This document shows, piece after piece, positions 17,066-25,243 of a stretch of DNA of 46,243 nucleotides. A program made the position numbers and the translations under genes. The DNA is taken from the NCBI GenBank assembly GCA_905234025.1, contig CAJOFT010000002.1:1-46243 (forward strand). Reading direction: 5' to 3'. The notes beneath the pieces are model-generated. The model was not told where the DNA came from. It made no database searches and was given only the letters and a program-made list of their open reading frames with translations. Within the stretch, counting starts at the first letter, position 1. Every line of letters starts with the position of its first letter. The stretch comes from Paludibacteraceae bacterium. GTDB taxonomy: Bacteria > Bacteroidota > Bacteroidia > Bacteroidales > Paludibacteraceae.

Positions 17066-17548
17066 ATGATGCACAAATCATTTATATTCCTGATTCTTGG
17101 CGCACTAATCCTTTCTGCCTGCGAGGACACCACGTACAAGAGTGCCGTTCCGACACGTCCTGTCCAACTGGTCATAAACACTTCCGCAGGTATGTATGTA
17201 CACTTTGTGCGGGAAAATATCGGAGCCTATGTCATTGTGGATCACAACGGCTATCACTTCAACGGACAGACTTTGCCGCTGACAGAGACCGATTATTACG
17301 GCTTTGCGGGAGTGGTGGTTTATGTGAACAACGACCGCAACTATTGTGCCTTTGACCTTTGCTGCCCGCATTGCATCAATCCGGCAAACCCTTGCACCAT
17401 AGACGGTTACTTTGCCGTTTGCCCGATTTGCGGCGAACATTATGACTTGAGTTTCGGCTATGCGACGCCTTCCAAAGGCTTCAGCAAAGAAGCACTACGC
17501 AAATACACCACTTCCTATGCTCCACCCCGCTTGACAATCCACGACTGA
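17066..17548 (+). CDS. Rieske-like / zinc-ribbon lipoprotein
   Basis: This 160-residue protein has a lipobox (LILSACED, Cys about 18). The C-terminal half has the shape of a Rieske cluster-binding fold: FDLCCPHC, then CPICGEHYDLSFGYATPS, then LRKYTTSY. A true Rieske site has CxH and CxxH. Here the first motif is CPHC and the second CPIC-G-E-H, so the ligands are mixed and it may bind zinc or an iron-sulphur cluster with Cys ligation. Similar lipoproteins are common in Bacteroidales next to rimM. The electron partner is unknown. It ends one base before rimM. Confidence 0.75.
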   Translation: MMHKSFIFLILGALILSACEDTTYKSAVPTRPVQLVINTSAGMYVHFVRENIGAYVIVDHNGYHFNGQTLPLTETDYYGFAGVVVYVNNDRNYCAFDLCCPHCINPANPCTIDGYFAVCPICGEHYDLSFGYATPSKGFSKEALRKYTTSYAPPRLTIHD

Positions 17549-17549
17549 C

Positions 17550-18050
17550 ATGATTTCACACGACGACCTTATATCCATCGGCACCATCCGCCGGACGCAC
17601 GGCAAGAACGGCGAACTGCAATGCCACACAACCAACGAGTTGTGGGAAAATGCCGATGCGGAGTTTGTTCTGCTCGACATAAACGCTATTCCTGTGCCGT
17701 TCAGAGTGACAGACTGGCGCACAAAAGGTGCTGAAGACCTGATTATGCGGCTCAAAGGCGTTGATTCGGAGCAAGCTGCAGCGCGACTGGTCGGCTGTGA
17801 AGCCTTCATGCTGCGCAGCGACATCAGTCGGCAGGAAGGTGACACCCTACTGACATGGCAAGACCTCGCCGGACGGCGGCTGCGCGATACGGAACAAGGC
17901 GATTTGGGCATTATCCGCGCCGTGGACGAAACGACAGCAAACACCTTAATAGAATTAGAAGACGGACAACTGCTGCCCATTCATGAGGACTTTATTGCCG
18001 ATATTTCCGATGACACAGTAACCCTCACACTCCCCTTCCTCCTTAAATGA
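17550..18050 (+). CDS. rimM: Ribosome maturation factor RimM
   Basis: This 166-residue protein begins ISIGTIRRTHGKNGELQC, the RimM N-terminal domain start. LIMRLKGVDSEQAAARLVGC is the end of that domain. The second half is a PRC-barrel with LGIIRAVDE and LLPIHEDFI. RimM binds the 30S head through S19 and assists 16S rRNA processing. In many bacteria rimM is beside rpsP; here they are about 11 kb apart and on opposite strands. The start directly follows the preceding lipoprotein stop. Confidence 0.96.
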   Translation: MISHDDLISIGTIRRTHGKNGELQCHTTNELWENADAEFVLLDINAIPVPFRVTDWRTKGAEDLIMRLKGVDSEQAAARLVGCEAFMLRSDISRQEGDTLLTWQDLAGRRLRDTEQGDLGIIRAVDETTANTLIELEDGQLLPIHEDFIADISDDTVTLTLPFLLK

Positions 18051-18054
18051 GGAC

Positions 18055-18084
18055 AAATCGCCAAATCGTAAATCGCCAAATCGT
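18055..18084 (+). repeat. 15-bp tandem repeat running into a start codon
   Basis: AAATCGCCAAATCGT occurs twice head to tail (18055-18069, 18070-18084), followed by AAATG whose ATG is the methyltransferase start. Each unit is itself made of two AAATCG half-units. Confidence 0.88.
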
Positions 18085-18086
18085 AA

Positions 18087-18632
18087 ATGAAAAAACTGAC
18101 CATTCCCGAAATGCACCGCCTGACGCCTGAAGCGTTTCACGAAGCAGAAAAAGTGCCGCTGATTGTGGTGTTGGACAATGTACGCTCGCAACATAATGTA
18201 GGCGCCGTGTTCCGTACGGCGGATGCTTTCCGCCTGCAAGACGTGTACTTGTGCGGAATTTGCTGCTGTCCGCCGAACGCAGAGATTCACAAAACGGCAT
18301 TAGGCGCGGAAAACACAGTGGAATGGCAGTATTTCAAAGATACCATGGATGCTGTCAACGCCCTGCACGAAGCAGGTTTTACCGTCTATGCCGTTGAGCA
18401 GGCGCATGGCTCTATCACGCTCGAAGAAGCAAAGGAAAAAATACGTAACAACCGTTCGAAAACCGCCGTCATTCTCGGGCACGAAGTTTTCGGCGTGCAG
18501 CAGGAAGTGGTCGATGCAAGTGACGGCTGCATTGAGATTCCGCAATATGGCACGAAACATTCACTTAATGTATCCGTCACCGCAGGGATTGTCATCTATG
18601 AACTCTTTAACGCTCTTGTCACCCGCCCGTGA
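18087..18632 (+). CDS. SpoU/TrmH-family RNA 2'-O-methyltransferase
   Basis: This 181-residue protein shows all three SPOUT knot motifs: LDNVRSQHNVGAVFRTADAF (motif 1, about residues 29-48), TAVILGHEVFGV (motif 2, about 124-135) and IPQYGTKHSLNVSVTAGI (motif 3, about 152-169). These form the trefoil knot that binds S-adenosylmethionine, with the motif 1 Arg in catalysis. It lacks the extra N-terminal RNA-binding domain of RlmB, so a tRNA substrate as for TrmH/TrmL is likely but not certain. Its last 35 bases overlap the start of the U32 gene in another frame. Confidence 0.93.
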   Translation: MKKLTIPEMHRLTPEAFHEAEKVPLIVVLDNVRSQHNVGAVFRTADAFRLQDVYLCGICCCPPNAEIHKTALGAENTVEWQYFKDTMDAVNALHEAGFTVYAVEQAHGSITLEEAKEKIRNNRSKTAVILGHEVFGVQQEVVDASDGCIEIPQYGTKHSLNVSVTAGIVIYELFNALVTRP

Positions 18633-20049
18633 TTTGGAGGTCGCCAAGGCGGCAATCCAAGCCGGGGCAGACGCAGTGTATATCGGAGCGCCGCGATTCG
18701 GTGCGCGGGAAGCGGCAGGCAATCCGATGGATGACATCGCCGCCCTTGTCCGCTATGCCCATCCTTACGGTGTGCAGGTGCTTGTGACACTCAATACGCT
18801 CCTTTATCCCGAGGAAATCGCTGATGCTTTTGACATGGCGAAACAATTGCATCGAATCGGCATTGACGCACTCATTGTACAGGACTTGGATTTTGCCGCG
18901 CGCCTTTTCCGCGAACTGCCGGATTTGCGATTGCATGCTTCCACCCAGTGCGACAACCGTACGCCGGAACAGGTGGCACGTCTCAGGGACATGGGATTCA
19001 AACGGGTTGTGCTGGCACGCGAATTGTCGTTGGATGAAATCTGTGCCATACATAATACCGTGCCGGATATCGAGCTCGAAGCGTTTGTGCACGGAGCCTT
19101 GTGCGTGTCCTATTCCGGACGGTGCTATATGTCGGAAGTGCTGCTTGGTCGCTCCGCCAACAGAGGTTGCTGTGCGCAGATGTGCCGGATGCAATATGAC
19201 CTTCTGGACGAGGATATGAACGAGATTCTTGACGATGACGGCAAGCCCATTCACCAGCAGTATCTCCTTTCCTTGCAGGATCTTGACCGCTCGGCATATT
19301 TGGGCGAACTTGTTGACGCAGGCGTTACCACTTTCAAAATTGAAGGACGGCTCAAGGATGCTACGTATGTCACCAATATCACTGCATACTACCGCCAGAA
19401 AATCGATGCAATCTTCAAATCATCCAATATTCATATTTTCCAAACCTTCTCCCCTAATCCGGAGAAAACCTTCCACCGCGGCGCCACCGATTATTTCCTG
19501 CACGGACGCACACGACCGATGGCGAACAGAATGACGCCCAAATCTACCGGCGAATATATAGGCGAAGTGCTGGAAATGCACGCGGACACACTGCGGGTGA
19601 AACTGCTGCCCGGCATCGTGCTGCATAATGGAGACGGACTGACCATCGGCGATGAAGGCTGCTCCGTGAACGGCATAAACGGCAATATCATCAAAATCAA
19701 CAAAACATTAGACATAAAACATAACACATTCAAACTGTTCCGCAACCTGGACACCGCGTTTCTCAAATACCTGCACGCGCAACGCCGTATTCCCGTGGAC
19801 ATTGTCTTCCGCGAAACAACGGACGGATTTGCTTTGCGCATCGGTGACCGCGAACAGACGTTTGTTTATAACAAGCAACCGGCACAAAATCCCGAAAAGG
19901 CACTTGATACCATTAAGAATCAGCTTTCCAAACTTGGAGACACGCCATACACCGCGCGCACGGTGCAGATTGAATGTCCGCCGTATTTTATACCGGTTAG
20001 CGTCCTGAACGACTGGCGCCGCCAAGTCACCACAGAAATGAACAAATGA
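18598..20049 (+). CDS. U32 family protein (peptidase U32 / RlhA-like)
   Basis: This 483-residue protein starts MNSLTLLSPARDLEVAKAAI; the ATG at 18598 was chosen because the family begins exactly there, although the open frame extends back to 18349. The TIM-barrel half contains GADAVYIGAPRFGAR. The U32 signature EAFVHGALCVSYSGRCYMSE (from about residue 161) is followed by GRSANRGCCAQMCR, which supplies the cluster-binding Cys residues. The C-terminal domain begins near SPNPEKTFHRGATDYF. Relatives such as RlhA hydroxylate rRNA, while others are annotated as collagenases. It stops at TGA 20047-20049, directly at a repeat, and its usual Cys-rich tail appears as the next ORF. Confidence 0.9.
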   Translation: MNSLTLLSPARDLEVAKAAIQAGADAVYIGAPRFGAREAAGNPMDDIAALVRYAHPYGVQVLVTLNTLLYPEEIADAFDMAKQLHRIGIDALIVQDLDFAARLFRELPDLRLHASTQCDNRTPEQVARLRDMGFKRVVLARELSLDEICAIHNTVPDIELEAFVHGALCVSYSGRCYMSEVLLGRSANRGCCAQMCRMQYDLLDEDMNEILDDDGKPIHQQYLLSLQDLDRSAYLGELVDAGVTTFKIEGRLKDATYVTNITAYYRQKIDAIFKSSNIHIFQTFSPNPEKTFHRGATDYFLHGRTRPMANRMTPKSTGEYIGEVLEMHADTLRVKLLPGIVLHNGDGLTIGDEGCSVNGINGNIIKINKTLDIKHNTFKLFRNLDTAFLKYLHAQRRIPVDIVFRETTDGFALRIGDREQTFVYNKQPAQNPEKALDTIKNQLSKLGDTPYTARTVQIECPPYFIPVSVLNDWRRQVTTEMNK

Positions 20050-20087
20050 GAAAATGAAAAAATGAGTAAATGAGTAAATGCGAAAAT
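20050..20087 (+). repeat. Short repeat of AATGA type at the end of the U32 gene
   Basis: GAAAATGAAAAAATGAGTAA and the following TGAGTAAATG form about five AAATGA/AGTAAATG units. The 18-base segment 20070-20087 recurs inverted at 20464-20481 with one mismatch, inside the LRR gene. Confidence 0.8.
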
Positions 20088-20279
20088 AATACAATAAATC
20101 GTCCAATTGTCAATGACATGGTTCTTATGACTTGCCGTTACTGCCTGCTTTACGAATTAGGGTATTGCCGGCGTGTCAATCCGCTGAAGAAAGAGCCGCG
20201 TTACCTGCGTCTCCGCAACGGTACGCTCATTCGCCTGCATTTCGACTGCCACCGCTGCGAAATGCAACTCCTCAAATAA
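20070..20279 (+). CDS. Detached C-terminal Cys module of a U32 protein (possible gene split)
   Basis: This 69-residue ORF contains MTCRYCLLYELGYC, a connecting strand (EPRYLRLRNGTLIRLHFD) and CHRCEMQLL. From my memory of Bacteroidota U32 proteins, they end in just such a module: a CxYC pair, LGYC or LGWC, a run of basic residues, FDC and CEM. Here it lies 20 bases after the U32 stop and in another frame, separated by short repeats. It may be expressed from the ATG at 20070 (or 20118) as a separate subunit, or it may be a relic of a frameshifted tail. The four-Cys pattern suggests zinc binding. Confidence 0.6.
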   Translation: MSKCENNTINRPIVNDMVLMTCRYCLLYELGYCRRVNPLKKEPRYLRLRNGTLIRLHFDCHRCEMQLLK

Positions 20280-20334
20280 AACCACACTTTTGCTTTCGGA
20301 GGATTTGATTTAACAATTGAAGTACTTATCTAGG

Positions 20335-20377
20335 TAACGGTGCATAGCGGTGCACGTCGTACGTCATAAAACCGTTA
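20335..20377. other. Inverted repeat between convergent genes
   Basis: TAACGGT (20335-20341) is complementary to ACCGTTA (20371-20377), with a 29-base interior that can pair partly with itself. It lies between the convergent U32-tail and LRR genes. It has no clear T-tract, so a terminator role is uncertain. Confidence 0.35.
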
Positions 20378-20382
20378 TTATA

Positions 20383-22407
20383 CTATTTTACTTCTTGACC
20401 TTGTACGCTATATATCTTTCCATCGCGGAGGATGAAGATTTGACCACCAATTATGATTTTTTCATTTTCACATTTACTCATTTTATCATTTGCGATTTGC
20501 TCTATAGAAGACGCCGTTCCGGTAGTAGTGAACGTACCGGATTGGGAATACGCCGGTGTTTCATCAAGTTTCTTCGCAGTTACGGTATAATCATACTTTG
20601 TGCCAGATTCAAGATTGGTAATCGTGAACTGCCAACCCGTTGTGGTTAACAATGCGTGTGCAGCATTGTGAGCCCCTTTTATAGCAGGAGCAAAGGCAAT
20701 ACCAAGTAATCGTCCATCTGCAGAGAACGTCAAACGACATACAAGCACTCCGTTTTTGTATATATCAATCTCATATGTATCTGCCTGCGCAGAAACCGGC
20801 CATGTGATGGTAACTGCGTTGTCTTGAGGCGTTGTTTGTACTGTGGTAACCGGTTCTGTAACATCCTCTGCTTCTATCGCTTGGATATTACCGAAATCTT
20901 TCCATAAATAAGCTGCTTTATATGCCGCCACACTTTGCGCAGGCACATAAAGCGTGCAAGCGGACAAATCCACGTCCTCAAATGCGATTGAATCCGAATG
21001 AAGTTTCTGCGGCTCTACCGCATAATTGATGACCGAAGTTAATGGACATGCTCCAAACGCCACTATGCCGATACTATCCACATGAGAAGGAATAGTCACA
21101 GACTGCATATTGCAGGCAAAGAAAGCCGCGTAGTCAATAGTAACGACACTGGTTGGCATAATGACAGATGTCACTTCTGTACATCCGTTGAAGGCACCTG
21201 CGCCAACGATTTCGACGCCTTCAGGAATCACGTATTCGCCGGATCTTCCTCTTGGGAAACGCACAATCTTTGTCCGGCTTTTGTTGAACAAAACACCTTC
21301 TACACTGCAAAATACAGAATTGTCCTGTGCGACCTCAAAGTTCTGCAAATTGAAGCTGTTATTAAAGGTATTAAATGCGATGCGATTAACGCTTGCTGAT
21401 ATGAAAATGGAGTCCATAGAACATCTATAGAAAGCATATTTTCCGAGCGATGTTACGCCATTCTCTATGGTCACAACAGATACATCATATTGGCACCATG
21501 GAGCAGCCCCTTTCTCATAATTATACATAGCTCCTGTACCGGAAATGACAAGATGCCCTTTGCAATCAAGCGTCCAAGTCAGATTTTCGCCACAAGCACC
21601 CTTAAACACACGACATTCGGGAGCTTCTTTGAGTACCGTAACAGTTATGTTTTGTGCGCGGTTTTCAATGACATTTTCTTTGTAGCGATAGATGGATGTG
21701 GTAAATTCCACATATTCGCCACCTTTTAGTGCTTTGCCGGTATTCGGTTTGCCAAGATAGACATAGAACCCTCCTGTTTCAAGCGAATAAGCTGCAGCGG
21801 ATATATCATCTGCTATATTGAAGCACTGGGTTCCAGATTGCTCGTCAAACGGGCGGTAAGGATCTGTGTAAGATACATAGCCCCGGATAGTATATTGTTC
21901 TTGAGTAGATTTGCCGACTTCCAGTTTTTTGCCAATAGCAAGTGCTTCGGCTACAGAAATAACATTTTCTATGGAACGGATATTTCCATACTCATTCCAC
22001 ATGCTCCATATATTTGCAGATTGATAGGCGGCTGCGCTTTCGAACGGGACGTAAAGTATGCTTGCATCGGCATTAACGCCTGCAAACACATTCTGTGTGA
22101 TAACTTGCGGAATGGTTGCATAGTTAATAATTGAAGTCAAACCAGTGCAATCAAAGAAGGCAAACTCTCCAATGCTTGTGACGCCGTCGTTAATCACTAC
22201 GGAGTTAATACTAGATTTTTGTGAATACCATGAAGCAGTAGAAGAAGCATAGGAGGTATAATTCGTCATTGCTCCTGTTCCGCTGATGGTGAGCACGCCG
22301 TTGGTCAAATTCCAAGTGAGATTCTCTCCGCACGACCCGCCCTCAGCAAATAATGTCCCAATACTTGCCAATGTGGCAAACAATAGAGTTGATAATTGCT
22401 TTCTCAT
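20383..22407 (-). CDS. Secreted BspA-like leucine-rich repeat protein with OB-like and FN3 domains
   Basis: This 674-residue protein has a signal peptide (cleavage near LFAEG, residue 21). A first LRR_5 cassette (about 25-150) starts CGENLTWNL and ends LYVPFESAAAYQ. An OB-like domain (about 150-265) contains YTIRGYVSYTDPYRPFDEQS. A second, longer LRR cassette (about 270-510) starts CGENLTWTL and ends LYVPAQSVAAYK. A fibronectin type III-like domain follows (VTITWPVSAQADTYEIDIY). The last 26 residues (EKIIIGGQIFILRDGKIYSV, then QGQEVK) form a tail module after a repeat-coded linker. BspA-like proteins bind host matrix or other cells. By eye the gene is richer in A and T than its neighbours, possibly acquired. 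Confidence 0.88.
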   Translation of the reverse strand: MRKQLSTLLFATLASIGTLFAEGGSCGENLTWNLTNGVLTISGTGAMTNYTSYASSTASWYSQKSSINSVVINDGVTSIGEFAFFDCTGLTSIINYATIPQVITQNVFAGVNADASILYVPFESAAAYQSANIWSMWNEYGNIRSIENVISVAEALAIGKKLEVGKSTQEQYTIRGYVSYTDPYRPFDEQSGTQCFNIADDISAAAYSLETGGFYVYLGKPNTGKALKGGEYVEFTTSIYRYKENVIENRAQNITVTVLKEAPECRVFKGACGENLTWTLDCKGHLVISGTGAMYNYEKGAAPWCQYDVSVVTIENGVTSLGKYAFYRCSMDSIFISASVNRIAFNTFNNSFNLQNFEVAQDNSVFCSVEGVLFNKSRTKIVRFPRGRSGEYVIPEGVEIVGAGAFNGCTEVTSVIMPTSVVTIDYAAFFACNMQSVTIPSHVDSIGIVAFGACPLTSVINYAVEPQKLHSDSIAFEDVDLSACTLYVPAQSVAAYKAAYLWKDFGNIQAIEAEDVTEPVTTVQTTPQDNAVTITWPVSAQADTYEIDIYKNGVLVCRLTFSADGRLLGIAFAPAIKGAHNAAHALLTTTGWQFTITNLESGTKYDYTVTAKKLDETPAYSQSGTFTTTGTASSIEQIANDKMSKCENEKIIIGGQIFILRDGKIYSVQGQEVK

Positions 22408-22441
22408 ATTTATTTTAAAGCCGTTTTATTCATTTTCGCCA

Positions 22442-22472
22442 CAAAATTACAACAAAAAATCAACATCTGCAA
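22442..22472 (-). promoter_or_regulatory. Promoter of the LRR protein gene
   Basis: The minus strand has TTGC (22472-22469), 19 bases, then TAATTTTG (22449-22442), about 35 bases before the ATG at 22407. Confidence 0.78.
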
Positions 22473-22552
22473 GCGCAGATGGAGAAAAATTTATTTTTCT
22501 GCAAATTTAGTTGCGATTTTTTGGTAGTTTTTTATGGAAATACATCTTGCTG

Positions 22553-24040
22553 TTAGAACAAGTATCCCATTTTGACGTAGAAGTTTGCCCATTTTTGATT
22601 GTCTTGTTTGTTGAGCGGCATTGCCCAGTCACAGGAAAGAACAAAGTTTTCGTTCATACCAATCTTCAAGCCCAGACCGGCTGTCATGTGCGGCAGAAAG
22701 GCATTTCTGTCCTTCGTGTCAAAATACGTGTCATAATCATCCCCTGCAGCGGTCATACTTTCCAACAAGTCCCGATATTTGCCGCCGGTGTTTATCTCCA
22801 CCAACTCGTTCAAGTCATACGGCTGCGTGATTACGCCCAGATCGAAGAAGGGGTTGAGACCGATATAGAAGTGCTGCCGTCCGATATCGAAGTTCACCAC
22901 GCGGAAGCGGAACTCCACATTGGCAAAAGCAAAACCGTTAGCTAAAATACGGTTTGCCATCATTCCGCGAATAGAGTTGCCACCGCCCAAGCCTTCATAA
23001 TAGACACGCTGGATAAAGAGCGCATTCATGTAGTTGTTCATATAGAACGGGGACTTGCCGGCAATGTTGTTCTGCGTACCGATGCGGTAAGCAAAGGTGA
23101 TGCGGTTTTGTCCGTTTTTGTCAATATAGCAGGGCACATAATGGCGGAAAGTGAAATTGAACTGGAGGTGGTTATACCCCGCATCCGCCTGATTGCCGTA
23201 CTTGGCGTTGAAGGCTGCGGAATAGGTGAAGAAAGCGTCTGCATAAATGCCTTTGTTCGGTCCCTGACGCTTGTCACGCGTGTCATAAGTAATGCCACCG
23301 CGTACATAGGGATGCCAGCCGCCGTTCTTCTCGTCATCGCCGATAAGCCCCCAAGTCTTGTACTTATCATAGAGCAACGGTGCGTCCGGATTCAACGCTT
23401 TCTGGTGCTCCAAAGTCGGGTCGTACTCGTTCTTACCGTTAAGCATGTCAATGTCGCAATCGTCAATAATATAGCCGAGCACGCCCAATCCTGCATTCCA
23501 CTTGAGGTCTTTGTAAATCGTGCCTTCTATATCTCCCGCCACACGGATTAGGTCACGTTTGTACTTGTAGAACACGCGCGTGCGGTAGTCCTGCACTGAC
23601 ATCTTCTCCGGCTGCTTGGACCAGTCGTGCCAGGAATAATGATACCGCGACTCATAGCCGTTGAAGCCGTAGAAGTCGCACATGGCATCGGGCAGGTAAG
23701 TAGCATCCAACGTAAGACGGTAGCCCGGAATAAGGTACTTCGAATCGTAGTTGAAGCGGAAGATTCCGTGGTGCTTGGTGGTGTAAGCCGTCTCTACATA
23801 CAGCGAGTGGATGTATTCGGGATATTGGGAACCATCGCCGTAGTAATAAACGTTAGTGAGCACACCGCCCTGAAACCCGTAGTCGGCATCATAGGCAATG
23901 GAAGGCAGGATGCCAAAGTTCCAGCCAGTCTTTATCTTGCGGCCGAGGGAGTCCACCTCCTGGGGTTTTGGCTCGCGTTTGGCGTTGGCGGCAGGAACAA
24001 ACAGCAATGCCGCAAAGAGGAAAGAGAGAATTTTTTTCAT
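22553..24040 (-). CDS. Omp85/BamA-TamA-type outer-membrane beta-barrel without POTRA domains
   Basis: This 495-residue protein has a signal peptide ending near PAANAK (residue 20). About 470 residues of alternating aromatic and polar strands follow, ending KMGYLF with the terminal Phe of outer-membrane barrels. LGGGNSIRGM carries the conserved RG of the lid-lock loop of Omp85 proteins. HPYVRGGITYDTRDKRQGP is the usual D15 strand segment with a D-R-D-x-R-like pattern. No POTRA repeats precede the barrel, so it is a short family member of unknown substrate rather than BamA itself. It is last in a probable operon with the DUF819 and PlsC-like genes. Confidence 0.88.
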   Translation of the reverse strand: MKKILSFLFAALLFVPAANAKREPKPQEVDSLGRKIKTGWNFGILPSIAYDADYGFQGGVLTNVYYYGDGSQYPEYIHSLYVETAYTTKHHGIFRFNYDSKYLIPGYRLTLDATYLPDAMCDFYGFNGYESRYHYSWHDWSKQPEKMSVQDYRTRVFYKYKRDLIRVAGDIEGTIYKDLKWNAGLGVLGYIIDDCDIDMLNGKNEYDPTLEHQKALNPDAPLLYDKYKTWGLIGDDEKNGGWHPYVRGGITYDTRDKRQGPNKGIYADAFFTYSAAFNAKYGNQADAGYNHLQFNFTFRHYVPCYIDKNGQNRITFAYRIGTQNNIAGKSPFYMNNYMNALFIQRVYYEGLGGGNSIRGMMANRILANGFAFANVEFRFRVVNFDIGRQHFYIGLNPFFDLGVITQPYDLNELVEINTGGKYRDLLESMTAAGDDYDTYFDTKDRNAFLPHMTAGLGLKIGMNENFVLSCDWAMPLNKQDNQKWANFYVKMGYLF

Positions 24041-24070
24041 TGGAGTTGTTGTTTTATTGGTTAGACCATC

Positions 24071-25243
24071 CTATGGTAATGCAAGTGCAATGGCAACGCC
24101 GAGGTAGGTGCCAACAGCATAACCGACGAGACCGATGACAATGCCGGAAATAAGTACTTTCTTGTTCTTCATTGCACCGACAACCGGCGGTACAAACGGC
24201 GGCGAACAGAGCAGCGCAATCTGGCTGACGCAGAACAAGTCACCACTGACATGGGCTATCTTGCAGAAAAGCAGGTGCAGACCTGCTGCGCATACCATTA
24301 CCCACAGCACGAACAAACCTATCATCAGCGAGCCACCGTTGACGCTGTGGATGTCAAAGAGCGACGCCACAATCACAGAGAAAATGAGAATGAAGAACAT
24401 ACCAAGCTCGAACGTCTTGGGCAATTCACGCACTTTCTTGAAGAACGATGCGATAATAGACAGGGTAGTAATCGTCAGAATGACAACGAGTTCGTTGAGT
24501 GTGCCAGTGAGAAGCAATGCCAGTCCTGCGCCAATGGCGAGGAAGAGAATACTTAACGCCAAGCCTATCATCATACCGCCAATTATCCTGCGGTGGAACA
24601 TACCGCGGTAGTTCTCCACATCCTTCGATTCCACGTCCTCATCCGTACGGCCTTTGCGGGTCACGTCCTGATAAGGCAGAATCTTGCGGAAAACCTTATA
24701 GCCGCCACCTATCATAAAAAATATATAAGGTGTGGTGAATACCATTTCAAAAGCAAGCACTATCGCCATAACGGTCTTGTCCACGCCCAACGATGCACCT
24801 AACGCATTGAAGTTCATGGTGCCACCGGTATAAATGCCGGTCATCATAGCGGCAATCTTGTTGAAGTTGGCAATATCCGGCGTGCGGAAGATAAAGTAAC
24901 CACTGATAACAGCCACCAATACAGCCGTTATGCCGCCTGCGAGCGACCAGATGGTTTTCGGCAATGCTTTCGTCCATAGTTTGAAGTCGCAGTTGAACAA
25001 CATGAGCGGAATAGCCAACGGCACCGTGACGGACATGATGGTTGATTGCAACTTGCCAAATGTCAGCGCGGCGGCTGTTTCAGGCTCGAAGTGCACAAAA
25101 CCCGTCAGGGCAAAGATAATGCCTACGGCATATGCGGCAACAACCGTGCCGATTTTCTGCATCCATGTCCAGCGCTTGAAACACTCAATAATGAGCACCG
25201 GCACAAGAATATACAAAGCGATAATAATGTATGCTCTAATCAT
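24071..25243 (-). CDS. DUF819 family integral membrane protein
   Basis: This 390-residue protein has about eleven membrane segments. SVTVPLAIPLMLFNCDFKLW is the DUF819 core motif. Helices with MTGIYTGGTMNFNALGASLG and LCSPPFVPPVVGAMKNKKVL are the two re-entrant-like regions that make this family resemble secondary transporters with inverted repeats. The substrate has not been defined, to my knowledge. The start overlaps the PlsC-like stop as ATGA (25240-25243), so the two are translationally coupled. Confidence 0.92.
   Translation of the reverse strand: MIRAYIIIALYILVPVLIIECFKRWTWMQKIGTVVAAYAVGIIFALTGFVHFEPETAAALTFGKLQSTIMSVTVPLAIPLMLFNCDFKLWTKALPKTIWSLAGGITAVLVAVISGYFIFRTPDIANFNKIAAMMTGIYTGGTMNFNALGASLGVDKTVMAIVLAFEMVFTTPYIFFMIGGGYKVFRKILPYQDVTRKGRTDEDVESKDVENYRGMFHRRIIGGMMIGLALSILFLAIGAGLALLLTGTLNELVVILTITTLSIIASFFKKVRELPKTFELGMFFILIFSVIVASLFDIHSVNGGSLMIGLFVLWVMVCAAGLHLLFCKIAHVSGDLFCVSQIALLCSPPFVPPVVGAMKNKKVLISGIVIGLVGYAVGTYLGVAIALALP

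Noticed and set aside
18349..18597. Extended N-terminus of the U32 protein
   Set aside because: The extension is the shadow of the SpoU methyltransferase gene; family proteins begin at LTLLSPARD.
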